A stretch of DNA of 33,899 bases from Lentisphaeria bacterium. GTDB taxonomy: Bacteria > Verrucomicrobiota > Lentisphaeria > Victivallales > UBA1829. Both the position numbers and the translations under genes were made by a program. This document shows positions 22,008-30,261 of the stretch, in pieces (positions within the stretch are counted from its first letter, which is position 1; each line of letters opens with the position of its first letter). The notes under the pieces were generated by a model. That model was not told the DNA's origin. It saw nothing but the letters and a program-made list of their open reading frames with translations, and ran no database searches. Location: contig JAFSZN010000089.1 of assembly GCA_017455665.1 (NCBI GenBank), positions 1 through 33,899 of the forward strand, written 5' to 3'.

Positions 22008-24068
22008 TTAATCTTTGGGAAGGCGGATGATGCTGAGGGAATAGGGCCCCGCGGCGAGCTGCATTTTGGAACCGCCCCTGAACGGTTTGGAGGCGAGGAC
22101 GGCATCCATGTCGTCGAGGCTCTTCGCCGAGTACGTGGTGAGTACGGCGTTTTCGGAGACGCTCTGTCCGCCAAGGTCGATATTGATGTTTGCGGGCCGT
22201 CCGGTCATGTTCGTGACTTTCACGAAAATGTCGCCGGACCCGGAGTCGCGGAGAATGGAGGCGCCGACGCGCTTCAGGTCGAATTCATCCTCGGAACCGA
22301 CGTCGAGTCCGGTCGTGACGTACTGGTCGCCGGCGCTTTCCGCGAACATCTTCAGGATCCAGTAGCTGTTCGCCTTGGAGTGCGTGCTGCGGTTGAAGTT
22401 GATGAGCGTGCGCTGGTTGGTGCCGAGGTTGCGGTTGCGGACGAGGCAGAGAGAGTAGGTCGCGCAGACCACGAGGTCTCCGTTGCGTTCCATCATGTGA
22501 TGGTAGAGCGAGGTGGTGAGGGCAGTCTCCATGCCGCCGTCGAGGGAGGACTGGAAATTGTACTCGCCGAGGAAGACCTTCGGGCCCTTCCGGTCGTACT
22601 TGTCGTAGTATTCGAGGTTGTTGTAGACCCAGGACGCGGGCTTATAATAATGCTCGTCGACGAGTTCCATCCCGTTGTCGGCCGCGAGCTTCCAGCCGAG
22701 TTTGAAGTCCCTGCCGTCGGTGACGTCGTGGAAGTCGTCGTCGGCGCCGGGCCCGGCGTTGCCGCAGATCCTGATATCCGGGTACTTCGCCCGGATCGCC
22801 TTGCAGATCATGGTCGCGCGTTCGGCGTAGCCCTCGGTGTAGCGCTCCTCGTTGCCGAGGGCGATGTACTTCATGTTGAAGGGCTCCGGATGGCCCGCTT
22901 CGGCGCGGACGCGGCCCCATTCGGAGTCTGCGGGACCGTTCGCCCATTCGATGAGGTTCAGGATGTTCTGCGTGAACTCCTCCATCTGATCCATGGGAAG
23001 GAGTTCGCAGATGTTCGGGCCGCCGGAAAACTGGCAGGACTGCCCGACGGGAACGACCGGCAGGGCTTCCGCGCCGATGTCCTCGCAGAACTGGAAGTAT
23101 TCGTAGTAGCCGAGGCCGCGTGTCTGGTGGTAGTTCCGCATGTTGCGGATCGGCACGCGCGCTTCGAGCGGGCCTACGGATTCCTCCCAGCGGTAGGCGT
23201 TGGCGACGCAGTCGCCGTGGATGACGCATCCGCCGGGAAACCGGATGAAGGACGGGTGGAGTCCTTCGATGGCCTCGGCGAGGTCTTTGCGAAGACCGTT
23301 TTTGCGGCCGCGAAAGGTGTCCTGCGGAAACAGGGAGACCATGTCGAAATGGTAGTCGCCCGCGGACTGCGGGATCACGGTGAGCGTGGCGTTGTCGCAG
23401 TCGGCGTTTGATGTGAGCACGGCCTCGACTTTTTCCCAGGTGGAGGTCTTCTCGCGGTAGAAGTTTGCCTGGCCGAGACAGTTGCCGTCCGGGTCGGTCA
23501 GCTGGACGTGGACATAGTGCTTGCCGGCGGTGCCGAGGTAGCGCATGAAAACGGAGAAATCGTACTTCGCGCCGCGTTTGACCGGGATGCCGCCCTCGGG
23601 ATTGCCGATGCCGGCCCTAGCCAGGTCGTCCGAGGCACTCGTTTTGCGCTGCTCGGGAAAGCCGCCGAAGCCGTTGTTCTGCAGGAACACGGTGTTCGGG
23701 TGCTTCACGTGCAGGACGATGTAGTGCGGATTGTTCTTGTGGATGGGATCGGCGGTGGCGATCTCGCTGACGCCGGAGGCGCCTTCGAGCGCGAGGACGC
23801 GCCACGCGGTCATGCTGTCCCAATCCTTCTGGTCGGCTGAGGAATACTCGAAGTCGCGGTTTTCGACGAGTTCGGCGTAAAGTCCGCCGTCGGCGGCGCG
23901 GCCGAGGTCTTCATAGAAGATGCCGACCTGGTTCCGGCTGATCTCCTTCGTCTTGCCGAAATCGGCGGTGATGTTCACGTTCAGGGCGTCGTCGCCCGCG
24001 GCGAAGACCGCGCCCGCGGCGAGCGCGGCCGCCGTAAAAGCGAGGGCGGAAACGGTTTTTGCTGACAT
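22008..24068 (-). CDS. Secreted GH51 alpha-L-arabinofuranosidase
   Basis: The 686-residue enzyme begins with a signal peptide (MSAKTVSALAFTAAALAAGA, cut after VFAA near residue 24). A carbohydrate-binding CBM4_9-like beta-sandwich spans about 75-245. The (beta/alpha)8 domain has the catalytic acid/base E407 in ALGNEERY and the nucleophile E502 in VFLGEYNF; RFPGGCVIHG (276-285) and VGPLEARVP are further GH51 blocks. A C-terminal beta-sandwich ends the protein. It should release alpha-L-arabinofuranose side chains from arabinoxylan or arabinan and fits the GH10 gene upstream. AAGGAT lies 9 bp before ATG 24068. No own promoter was found; a strong terminator separates it from GH10. Confidence 0.93.
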   Translation of the reverse strand: MSAKTVSALAFTAAALAAGAVFAAGDDALNVNITADFGKTKEISRNQVGIFYEDLGRAADGGLYAELVENRDFEYSSADQKDWDSMTAWRVLALEGASGVSEIATADPIHKNNPHYIVLHVKHPNTVFLQNNGFGGFPEQRKTSASDDLARAGIGNPEGGIPVKRGAKYDFSVFMRYLGTAGKHYVHVQLTDPDGNCLGQANFYREKTSTWEKVEAVLTSNADCDNATLTVIPQSAGDYHFDMVSLFPQDTFRGRKNGLRKDLAEAIEGLHPSFIRFPGGCVIHGDCVANAYRWEESVGPLEARVPIRNMRNYHQTRGLGYYEYFQFCEDIGAEALPVVPVGQSCQFSGGPNICELLPMDQMEEFTQNILNLIEWANGPADSEWGRVRAEAGHPEPFNMKYIALGNEERYTEGYAERATMICKAIRAKYPDIRICGNAGPGADDDFHDVTDGRDFKLGWKLAADNGMELVDEHYYKPASWVYNNLEYYDKYDRKGPKVFLGEYNFQSSLDGGMETALTTSLYHHMMERNGDLVVCATYSLCLVRNRNLGTNQRTLINFNRSTHSKANSYWILKMFAESAGDQYVTTGLDVGSEDEFDLKRVGASILRDSGSGDIFVKVTNMTGRPANINIDLGGQSVSENAVLTTYSAKSLDDMDAVLASKPFRGGSKMQLAAGPYSLSIIRLPKD

Positions 24069-24094
24069 GGTCGGATATCCTTTGCTTCTTGAAT

Positions 24095-24134
24095 AAAAAA
24101 AACGCCGGAAGCGGGGCGTGTGCTGCTTCCGGCG
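24095..24134 (-). terminator. Intrinsic terminator between the GH10 and GH51 genes
   Basis: Read leftward, a perfect 10-bp stem (24134-24125 with 24112-24103, arms CGCCGGAAGC/GCTTCCGGCG) is followed by eight T residues (24102-24095). It lies 35 bp after the GH10 stop and ends 26 bp before the GH51 start codon. Confidence 0.88.
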
Positions 24135-24168
24135 GATTGAATCTTAGTTTGAGATCAGGTCGCCCGGA

Positions 24169-26127
24169 TCAGTATTCCGCCATGCCGAGGCCGCGGCGCA
24201 GAACGATGGAGGAGCCTTCCTTGTCCGTGCCGACCGCGAGGATGCGCGGAGACGTGGTGTCGGCGGAGACGGTGCCGGCGGCCGCGTTGGCGGGATTGGA
24301 GGCGGCGAAGAAGTCGCCGGCTTTCAGCTTCGTGACGTCGTCCGCGGGCTTCTTCGTGATGAGGAGCGACATGCCCTTGTCCGTGTTGGCGGAGATCAGG
24401 ATGCGTCCGTCGCGGAGTTCCATGGCGACCGGGTTTTCACCCTTCAGGCCGATCTGCTTCGCGAGGTCGGCGGAGTGGATCTGCCTGCCGCACTTGAGGT
24501 TGAGGTAGCCGTAGATGGAATCCGGATAGGGCAGGATCCTCTGGCTCGGCGCGCGGAGCGACCAGGTCTTGCCCTTGTCCTCGGTGGCGTAGACGTAGTT
24601 CTCGCCGTCCTTGTCGAAGACGCTGGCGACGATGACGCCCGCGGGGTTGGGCTGCATGCCGGTCGGCGCGGGGGCGATCTGGGCGATGGTCGGGCGGACG
24701 AGGTCCTTGCCGTTGACCTTGCACAGCGGATACGAAGTCTCGTTCCAGGTCTCGCCGTCGTCGTCGCTGCTCACGAACTTGATGACGCGCTGTCCGCCGT
24801 CCTCGTCGGTGGAGAAAACGCAGACGAGGCACTTGGAGTCGAGGCGGATGATGTAGGGATCGGAGACGGTGCCCTTTTCGGGCTTGTAGACGGTGCGGAC
24901 GTCCTTTTCCCAGGCGATGCCGTCCTTGTACTGGAAGCGGTCGCCGAGGTCGCGGCCGTACATGGCGGCGGCGTCGATCACGCCCCAGAACGCCGGTTTC
25001 GGCTTGTTCTGGCGGTCGAAGAGCAGCGGAGCGTTGCGGCGGCCGCCGAAGGGATAGGTGTCAAGCCAGGAGCCGTTGTCGGTGAGGCCCCAGAGGGTCA
25101 CGGCCACGATGTGCTTGCGGTACTTCAGGAACAGCGCGTAGGCGTCGCGGTAGCGGTCGCGGAGGTCCTGCTGGACGAGCGCCGGGAGGACGCCGTTCGG
25201 GTACGGGTTGGCGTTGGCGCGGTCGCGCGGCAGGATGTCGATGTCGAGCTCGGAGATCAGGATGTCGCAGCCGGTGCTGAGGAACGCCTGGATGGTGCGT
25301 TCGACCTGGTCCATGTCGGGGTCGGTGTAGCGCCAGTGGCACTGCATGCCGATGTAGTCGACGCGCTTCTTGTCCTTGTTCAGCTCGTTCACGAGGCGGA
25401 CGATGCCGTCGCGCTTGGCGGCGAGGTCGGTGTCGAAGTCGTTGTACACGAGCTTGGCGGTCGGGTCGGCCTCGCGGGCGGTGTCGAACGCGATCTTGAC
25501 GTAGTCGGGTCCGACGATGTTGTACCAGAACGATTTGCGCATGGAGCCGTCCTGGACGACCGCTTCATTGACCACGTCCCACACGTGGAAGTTTTCCTTG
25601 TCGTGCGCGATACGGGTGCGGATGTGGTTCTGCATGCGCTTGATGAGCGTCGCGCGGCCCTGTTCGCCGGGCTGGAGGTCGCGGTAGACCCATCCGGGCG
25701 TCTGCTGGTACCACACGAAGCAGTGGCCGTGGAGCTGCATGTCGTACTGTTTCGCCATGCGGACGAGGCCGTCGCCGCCGCCCCAGTTGAAGTTGCCTTC
25801 GGAGCGTTCGACGCTTTCCCACTTCATGGCGTTGTCCGCCACGACGCGGTTGAAGTGCTTGCCGGCGAGGTCGCCGAGGAAGGAGCCGGGCTGGGTGAAG
25901 CCGCCGAGCGCGACGCCGCAGAGGAAGTCGTCCTTGAAGATTTCGCGGAGCGCCGGCTCGTCGCCGAGCTCCTGCTGCTGGCCCTGGCCGCCGAAGCCGC
26001 CGAAGCCGCCGCCGAAACCTCCGCCGAAGCCGCCCATGCCGCCGAACTGGAACTGTGCCATGGCGAAGACGGCGGGGACCGCGGCGATCGCGGCCGCGAT
26101 GAAAGGTGTGCAGGAACGGATATTCAT
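24169..26127 (-). CDS. Secreted GH10 endo-beta-1,4-xylanase with a C-terminal Asp-box (BNR/sialidase-like) domain
   Basis: The 652-residue protein has a signal peptide (cut after VFAMA near residue 24) and a glycine/phenylalanine-rich stretch (about 25-50, many GGF units). The GH10 domain spans about 58-388, with acid/base E188 in WDVVNEAV and nucleophile E293 in ISELDID; LHGHCFVWY and VTLWGLTDNGSW are typical flanking motifs. The last 260 residues (about 395-652) have two Asp-box motifs, SSDDDGETW (453-461) and ATEDKGKTW (514-522), as in sialidase or BNR beta-propellers. The GH10 domain should cut xylan internally; the role of the second domain is unknown. AAGGAT before ATG 26127 supports the start. 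Confidence 0.92.
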   Translation of the reverse strand: MNIRSCTPFIAAAIAAVPAVFAMAQFQFGGMGGFGGGFGGGFGGFGGQGQQQELGDEPALREIFKDDFLCGVALGGFTQPGSFLGDLAGKHFNRVVADNAMKWESVERSEGNFNWGGGDGLVRMAKQYDMQLHGHCFVWYQQTPGWVYRDLQPGEQGRATLIKRMQNHIRTRIAHDKENFHVWDVVNEAVVQDGSMRKSFWYNIVGPDYVKIAFDTAREADPTAKLVYNDFDTDLAAKRDGIVRLVNELNKDKKRVDYIGMQCHWRYTDPDMDQVERTIQAFLSTGCDILISELDIDILPRDRANANPYPNGVLPALVQQDLRDRYRDAYALFLKYRKHIVAVTLWGLTDNGSWLDTYPFGGRRNAPLLFDRQNKPKPAFWGVIDAAAMYGRDLGDRFQYKDGIAWEKDVRTVYKPEKGTVSDPYIIRLDSKCLVCVFSTDEDGGQRVIKFVSSDDDGETWNETSYPLCKVNGKDLVRPTIAQIAPAPTGMQPNPAGVIVASVFDKDGENYVYATEDKGKTWSLRAPSQRILPYPDSIYGYLNLKCGRQIHSADLAKQIGLKGENPVAMELRDGRILISANTDKGMSLLITKKPADDVTKLKAGDFFAASNPANAAAGTVSADTTSPRILAVGTDKEGSSIVLRRGLGMAEY

Positions 26128-26204
26128 GCTGTTGATCCTTACTGGCGGAAGAAACCGCCATGTGTTTTTGTGGTTGTGTAATTACGAGCGCATACTTTAT
26201 TGAC

Positions 26205-26233
26205 ATAATATACATGCGCGGGCAGGATTTCAA
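26205..26233 (-). promoter_or_regulatory. Promoter of the GH10 gene
   Basis: Read leftward, TTGAAA (26233-26228) and TATTAT (26210-26205) are spaced 17 bp apart. Confidence 0.5.
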
Positions 26234-26269
26234 ATGGATATTAAGGCAAAAAACATGTAGTATTTATCA

Positions 26270-26287
26270 TTTCGGGGCATTCCGAAA
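26270..26287. promoter_or_regulatory. Possible regulator-binding palindrome upstream of the GH10 promoter
   Basis: TTTCGG (26270-26275) and CCGAAA (26282-26287) are perfect inverted 6-bp arms with 6 bp between them, centred about 80 bp before the predicted GH10 transcription start. That position suits an activator of the xylanase gene. No identical copy was seen before the GH127/146 gene. Confidence 0.35.
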
Positions 26288-26364
26288 GCAAACCGGTCCG
26301 CTTCGCTAAAAAGGGAAAACCTGTCAACGACAGCCCTTCCTCGTTTCTTTTTGCGCTTCGGCTA

Positions 26365-26392
26365 TTGAAAAATCGTGTTCGTGCGTTATATT
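26365..26392 (+). promoter_or_regulatory. Promoter of the iorAB operon
   Basis: TTGAAA (26365-26370) and TATATT (26387-26392) are spaced 16 bp apart, 67 bp before the iorA start. Confidence 0.6.
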
Positions 26393-26458
26393 TAGATAAT
26401 CTTTTTCACAAAACCAGTATTCCCCCTCAAACAGGGATCATCACCAACAGGGCATACC

Positions 26459-28060
26459 ATGGCTGACAAAAAAATGATATTGAGCGGCGACGGCGCGATC
26501 GCCTACGGCGCGAAAGCGTGCGGCGTGACGCTGGGCGCGGGCTATCCCGGCACGCCGTCCACGGAAATCCTTGAAACCCTCACAAGCATCGGCGGCGCGG
26601 CGCAGTGGTCGCCCAACGAGAAGGTCGCGCTCGAAGTCGCGACGGGCGTCTCGCTCGGCAACGGGCGCGCGCTGGTGACCATGAAGCACGTCGGGCTGAA
26701 CGTGGCGGCCGATCCGCTGTTCACGCTGACCTACATGGGCGTCAACGGCGGCCTCGTGATCGTGTCCGCCGACGATCCGGGCATGGTGTCCAGCCAGAAC
26801 GAGCAGGACAACCGGAATTACGCGAAGTTCGCGCAGATGCCGATGCTGGAGCCGTCCTCCAGCCAGGAAGCCTACGACCTGACCATCCGCGCGTTCGAGC
26901 TCTCCGAAAAGTTCAAAGTGCCGGTGCTCCTCCGCATGACCACGCGCGTCTGCCACTCCATGGGGCCCGTCGCGCTGTGGAAGGAAGACGAAGCGTTCCG
27001 TCCGGCTCCGTACAAAGCGGACGCCACGACCAAAGTCATGATCCCGGCATACGCGCGCCGCGCCCACGTCCGCCTCATCCAGGTGATGAAGGACCTCGCG
27101 GCATACAACGAAGCATCCGATCTTCATACGGTCCTCAATCCCGGCTCCTCCGAGCTCGGCATCCTCAGCTCCGGCGTGAGCGTCCAGCATGTGCTGGAAG
27201 CCGCCCCGGAAGCCTCCGTGCTCCAGCTGAAAATGACCTGGCCGCTTCCGATGGACGCCATCCGCAAGTTCGCCGCCGGCGTGAAGCGCTTCGCGGTCGT
27301 CGAGGAAGGCAGCCGGTTCCTGGAGGAAAACCTCCGCGCCGCCGGGATCACGGTCGAAGGCAAGGAAGACGTCTTCGAATGCGGCGAACTCTCCGTCGGC
27401 CGCGTGAAGCAGCTCCTCGCGCACGACACCACGCCGCCGCCCGCGGGCGCTCCGGGCCGTCCCCCGGCGCTCTGCCCCGGCTGTCCGCACCGCAAGACGT
27501 TCGAGCTGCTCAGCGACCTGAAGCTGACCGTGCTCGGCGACATCGGCTGCTACACGCTCGGCGTGCTTCCGCCGTTCAGCGCCATGGACGCCTCCGAGTG
27601 CATGGGCGCGAGCATCGGCATGGGCCTCGGACTCCGCCGTTCGCTCGGCGACACGCCCGAAGCGCGCCGCGTGGTCAGCGTGATCGGCGACAGCACGTTC
27701 CTGCACAGCGGCCTGACCGGCGTGGTCGACATGGTCTACAACAAACCCGCGACCGGGCACGTGGTCCTGCTGCTCGACAACGGCACGACCGCCATGACCG
27801 GGCTCCAGGAGCACGCCGCCACCGGCTACCACCTGGACAAGACTCCGGCGGTCCCGATCAAGCTCGAAGACGTCTGCCGTGCGCTCGGCGTCGACCACGT
27901 CGACGTCGTGGACCCCGTCGGCGACAACGACGGCTACCGCGCGCTCCTGCAGGAACGCCTGGCGTCCAACGACGCCACCGTGATCATCGTGCGCCGTCCG
28001 TGCCTGATGCAAATGAAGAAGATGGCGAAAATGGCAAATTCCACCGAGGTGAAAAAATGA
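26459..28060 (+). CDS. iorA: Indolepyruvate:ferredoxin oxidoreductase alpha subunit without its ferredoxin domain
   Basis: IorA, with IorB, oxidises indolepyruvate and other aryl-pyruvates to aryl-acetyl-CoA, giving electrons to ferredoxin. The 533-residue chain shows LSGDGAIAYGAKACGVTLGA at the start, GYPGTPSTE, the conserved LCPGCPHRKTF near 338, and the thiamine-pyrophosphate motif GDSTFLHSGL (about 410-419) followed by LLLDNGTTAMTG. Usual IorA proteins are about 590-640 residues and end in a two-[4Fe-4S] ferredoxin domain; here the chain stops just after RRPC with a lysine-rich tail (KKMAKMANSTEVKK) and no CxxCxxC motifs. The stop overlaps the iorB start (ATGA). Electrons might be passed to a separate ferredoxin. 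Confidence 0.93.
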   Translation: MADKKMILSGDGAIAYGAKACGVTLGAGYPGTPSTEILETLTSIGGAAQWSPNEKVALEVATGVSLGNGRALVTMKHVGLNVAADPLFTLTYMGVNGGLVIVSADDPGMVSSQNEQDNRNYAKFAQMPMLEPSSSQEAYDLTIRAFELSEKFKVPVLLRMTTRVCHSMGPVALWKEDEAFRPAPYKADATTKVMIPAYARRAHVRLIQVMKDLAAYNEASDLHTVLNPGSSELGILSSGVSVQHVLEAAPEASVLQLKMTWPLPMDAIRKFAAGVKRFAVVEEGSRFLEENLRAAGITVEGKEDVFECGELSVGRVKQLLAHDTTPPPAGAPGRPPALCPGCPHRKTFELLSDLKLTVLGDIGCYTLGVLPPFSAMDASECMGASIGMGLGLRRSLGDTPEARRVVSVIGDSTFLHSGLTGVVDMVYNKPATGHVVLLLDNGTTAMTGLQEHAATGYHLDKTPAVPIKLEDVCRALGVDHVDVVDPVGDNDGYRALLQERLASNDATVIIVRRPCLMQMKKMAKMANSTEVKK

Positions 28061-28530
28061 GTCGTGACATTACCAACGTCCTGTTCGTCGGCATCGGCGG
28101 CCAGGGTATCATCCGCGCATCCGATATGCTCACCGAAGCGGCGTTCCGCCTCGGTTTCGACGTCAAGAAAAGCGAACTCCACGGCATGAGCCAGCGCGGC
28201 GGCTCCGTCTCCAGCGACGTCCGCTTCGGCAAGAAAGTCCTCAGCCCGATGGTCCCCGTCGGCATGACCGACTACCTCGTGGCGGTCTCCGAGGACCAGA
28301 TCGAGGTCGCGCGTCCGTACCTGAACGACGCTACGGTCATCGTGCGCCCGTCCGATCTGTCCGCCGACGACGCGAAGTCCCGCATGGCGAACATCGCGAT
28401 GCTTGGCGTGCTGAACCGCTACCTCAAATTCCCCGCGGACCTCTGGGAGGCCCTGATCCGCGAGAACTTCGCCGGCCCGGTCGGCGAGGCCAACGTGCTG
28501 GCGTTCCGCCGCGGCGCGAATCTCGTCTGA
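28057..28530 (+). CDS. iorB: Indolepyruvate:ferredoxin oxidoreductase beta subunit
   Basis: The 157-residue protein is a pyruvate/ketoisovalerate oxidoreductase gamma-type domain: VLFVGIGGQGIIRASDMLTE near the N-terminus, SELHGMSQRGGSVSSDVRFG and a C-terminal NVLAFRRGANL. It forms the second subunit of the complex with IorA and helps bind CoA. It is shorter than many IorB proteins (about 190-200) but ends at a normal helix. ATG 28057 overlaps the iorA stop, with GAGGTG upstream. A strong terminator at 28563-28598 ends the operon. Confidence 0.93.
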   Translation: MSRDITNVLFVGIGGQGIIRASDMLTEAAFRLGFDVKKSELHGMSQRGGSVSSDVRFGKKVLSPMVPVGMTDYLVAVSEDQIEVARPYLNDATVIVRPSDLSADDAKSRMANIAMLGVLNRYLKFPADLWEALIRENFAGPVGEANVLAFRRGANLV

Positions 28531-28562
28531 TCCGCGCGCGGCAATCATCCGGGCAAAACGAA

Positions 28563-28598
28563 GCCCCCGGAACCGCGACAGGTCCCGGGGGCATTTTT
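28563..28598 (+). terminator. Terminator of the iorAB operon, possibly used in both directions
   Basis: An 8-bp GC stem (28563-28570 with 28585-28592), extended by three more pairs after one mismatch, is followed by T residues at 28594-28598. It lies between the convergent iorB and secretin-like genes; the reverse strand has a broken T-rich stretch as well. Confidence 0.88.
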
Positions 28599-28618
28599 GT
28601 GCTCGAAAACACTGCCTT

Positions 28619-30241
28619 TTATTCGATGGTCTTCGAATCCAGTCCGAACTGCTCGAATCCGAGGTTCGTGATCGGGTGTTCGATGCCGTGCGTCAGCGCA
28701 TCGTCCGCCGCTTTCATCTCGCTGCGGAGCGCTTCCGGCGCCTCGTCGGACGGCCTGGCATATTCGGCGTGGACGGAGAGGATCAGCTCGGTCTCGCGGG
28801 CGGATTCGGATTCCGAGGAGAACGCCCAGCCGAGGACCGGGATGTCCTTCAGGAGCGGGATCCCGGACACGCTGCGGACGATCTGCTTGCGCTTGATGCC
28901 GCCGATCACGAAGTCGCGCGCCTCGTATCCGAGGTGGATCTCCGTCTCGAAATCGGACTGGCTGAGGCGGGGCGTGCCGTCGCTGTTCCAGCCGAGCAGG
29001 CTCACGCCGGAGACCTTGATCGGCAGGACGGACGCCTTGTCCGCCACGACCGGGGTGACCTCCATGCTGAACTTGAAGCCCTGGGACGCCTTCGTGTTCT
29101 GACGGTTGCCGTGTTCGAGCGGGACGTCGGCGCCCGCGGGGAGTCTCGGCTTGCCGTCGATCACGATGCTTTCATTGATGGAGGTGTCCTTGATCGGGTC
29201 TTCCTCCTCGTAGAAGAGGCCGGACCCGACGGAAATTTCCGCTTTGCGGCGGTTCTTCGCGGTGATGACGCCCTGCGTGACGACCTTCGCGCGGCCGGTG
29301 GAAGTCAGGAAGTCGAAATACTTCGTGTTCCACTTCGGATTGAAGTTGAAGAAGTCGGTGCGGCTGCTGTGGGAGCCGTCGATGCCGCCCGCGAAGGTGC
29401 GCGCCCAGTTGTTGCGGTAGCGGCCGCCGGCGGAGAAGAAGTCGATGCCGTCGTTGTTCTTCCAGCTCTGGAAGTCGACGCCGAGCTTGTCGTCGTTCTC
29501 CGTGCTGACCTCGTAGAGGCAGTACGAAAGGCGGATTTCGGGCATCGGCGTGTCATACGTTTCCAGCTGCTCTTTGATGCCGTGCCAGCTCCAGTAGGGC
29601 GCGGCGACGAACAGCGCGTTCAGGCCGCCGTCGACGACCAGCCGGTCCACGCCGTGCGAGAATTCGACGTCCTCGCTGGTCGCGCCGACTTTCATGACCA
29701 TGTCGCGGAGATTGGCGGCGGAGTTCACCTTCGGGAAATAGATGAACAGCCCCTTGCCGGTGACAAGCTCCATGCCGGGCTGGTCCAGTCCGGCAATGAT
29801 CTCGTCGATGCTGTCGCCCTTGCCGTTGTTTTCGAAACGGTAGTCCTCGGCGGAGACCAGCACGATGCTGCGGCCATCGTTGTACCGGACGGCGTCGACC
29901 TGCACGGGGTTCCCGGTGATCTGCGTGCCGCCCACCACGCCCAGCAGGTATCCGCGGATCGCGTAGGGATTGGTGTGTTTCAGCTCGTACAGCTTCGTCA
30001 CGACGAAGGGATCGGTGTTGCCCCGGATGAAATGGACGGCGTCCTCCGTGTCCTTCAGGTCCACGCGGATCTGCGTCTGGACGGTGCTGCTGCCGTAGCC
30101 TTCCGTCGGCTTGTTGTTGTGCGCCTGGGTCGAGCCGGGGATCCCGTGGGGGATCACGTCGATGGTGTGCTCGTCGGCGAACGCGGAAACGGCGGCGAGG
30201 AGAAACGCGGCTGCGAAAAGATGTTTCATCATGGTGTTCAT
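28619..30241 (-). CDS. Secretin-like outer-membrane protein (second of a pair)
   Basis: The 540-residue protein has a signal peptide (MNTMMKHLFAAAFLLAAVSA, cut after FADE region near residue 22). The N-terminal half has short alpha/beta domains (FVVTKLYELKHTNPYAIRGY; GVDRLVVDGGLNALFVAAP) like the N-domains of GspD/PilQ. Near the C-terminus GIPLLKDIPVLGWAFSSES and TELILSVHAEY match the secretin core, which reads P.L.diPvLG.lF......EL.I...p. It probably builds a ring in the outer membrane for type II secretion or type IV pili, or has diverged into an accessory part. It starts 20 bp after the stop of its paralogue, so they form an operon. No other secretion gene is near. Confidence 0.72.
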   Translation of the reverse strand: MNTMMKHLFAAAFLLAAVSAFADEHTIDVIPHGIPGSTQAHNNKPTEGYGSSTVQTQIRVDLKDTEDAVHFIRGNTDPFVVTKLYELKHTNPYAIRGYLLGVVGGTQITGNPVQVDAVRYNDGRSIVLVSAEDYRFENNGKGDSIDEIIAGLDQPGMELVTGKGLFIYFPKVNSAANLRDMVMKVGATSEDVEFSHGVDRLVVDGGLNALFVAAPYWSWHGIKEQLETYDTPMPEIRLSYCLYEVSTENDDKLGVDFQSWKNNDGIDFFSAGGRYRNNWARTFAGGIDGSHSSRTDFFNFNPKWNTKYFDFLTSTGRAKVVTQGVITAKNRRKAEISVGSGLFYEEEDPIKDTSINESIVIDGKPRLPAGADVPLEHGNRQNTKASQGFKFSMEVTPVVADKASVLPIKVSGVSLLGWNSDGTPRLSQSDFETEIHLGYEARDFVIGGIKRKQIVRSVSGIPLLKDIPVLGWAFSSESESARETELILSVHAEYARPSDEAPEALRSEMKAADDALTHGIEHPITNLGFEQFGLDSKTIE

Positions 30242-30261
30242 GGTTCGTGTTCCTTTCCTGT

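Larger units (their letters stand above)
26128..26458. other. Divergent intergenic region between the GH10 and iorA genes
   Basis: This 331-bp stretch has no gene. It holds the GH10 promoter, the ior promoter, a TTTCGG-N6-CCGAAA palindrome (26270-26287) and a small CTGTC-AAC-GACAG palindrome (26321-26333), either of which could be a regulator site. Confidence 0.6.
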
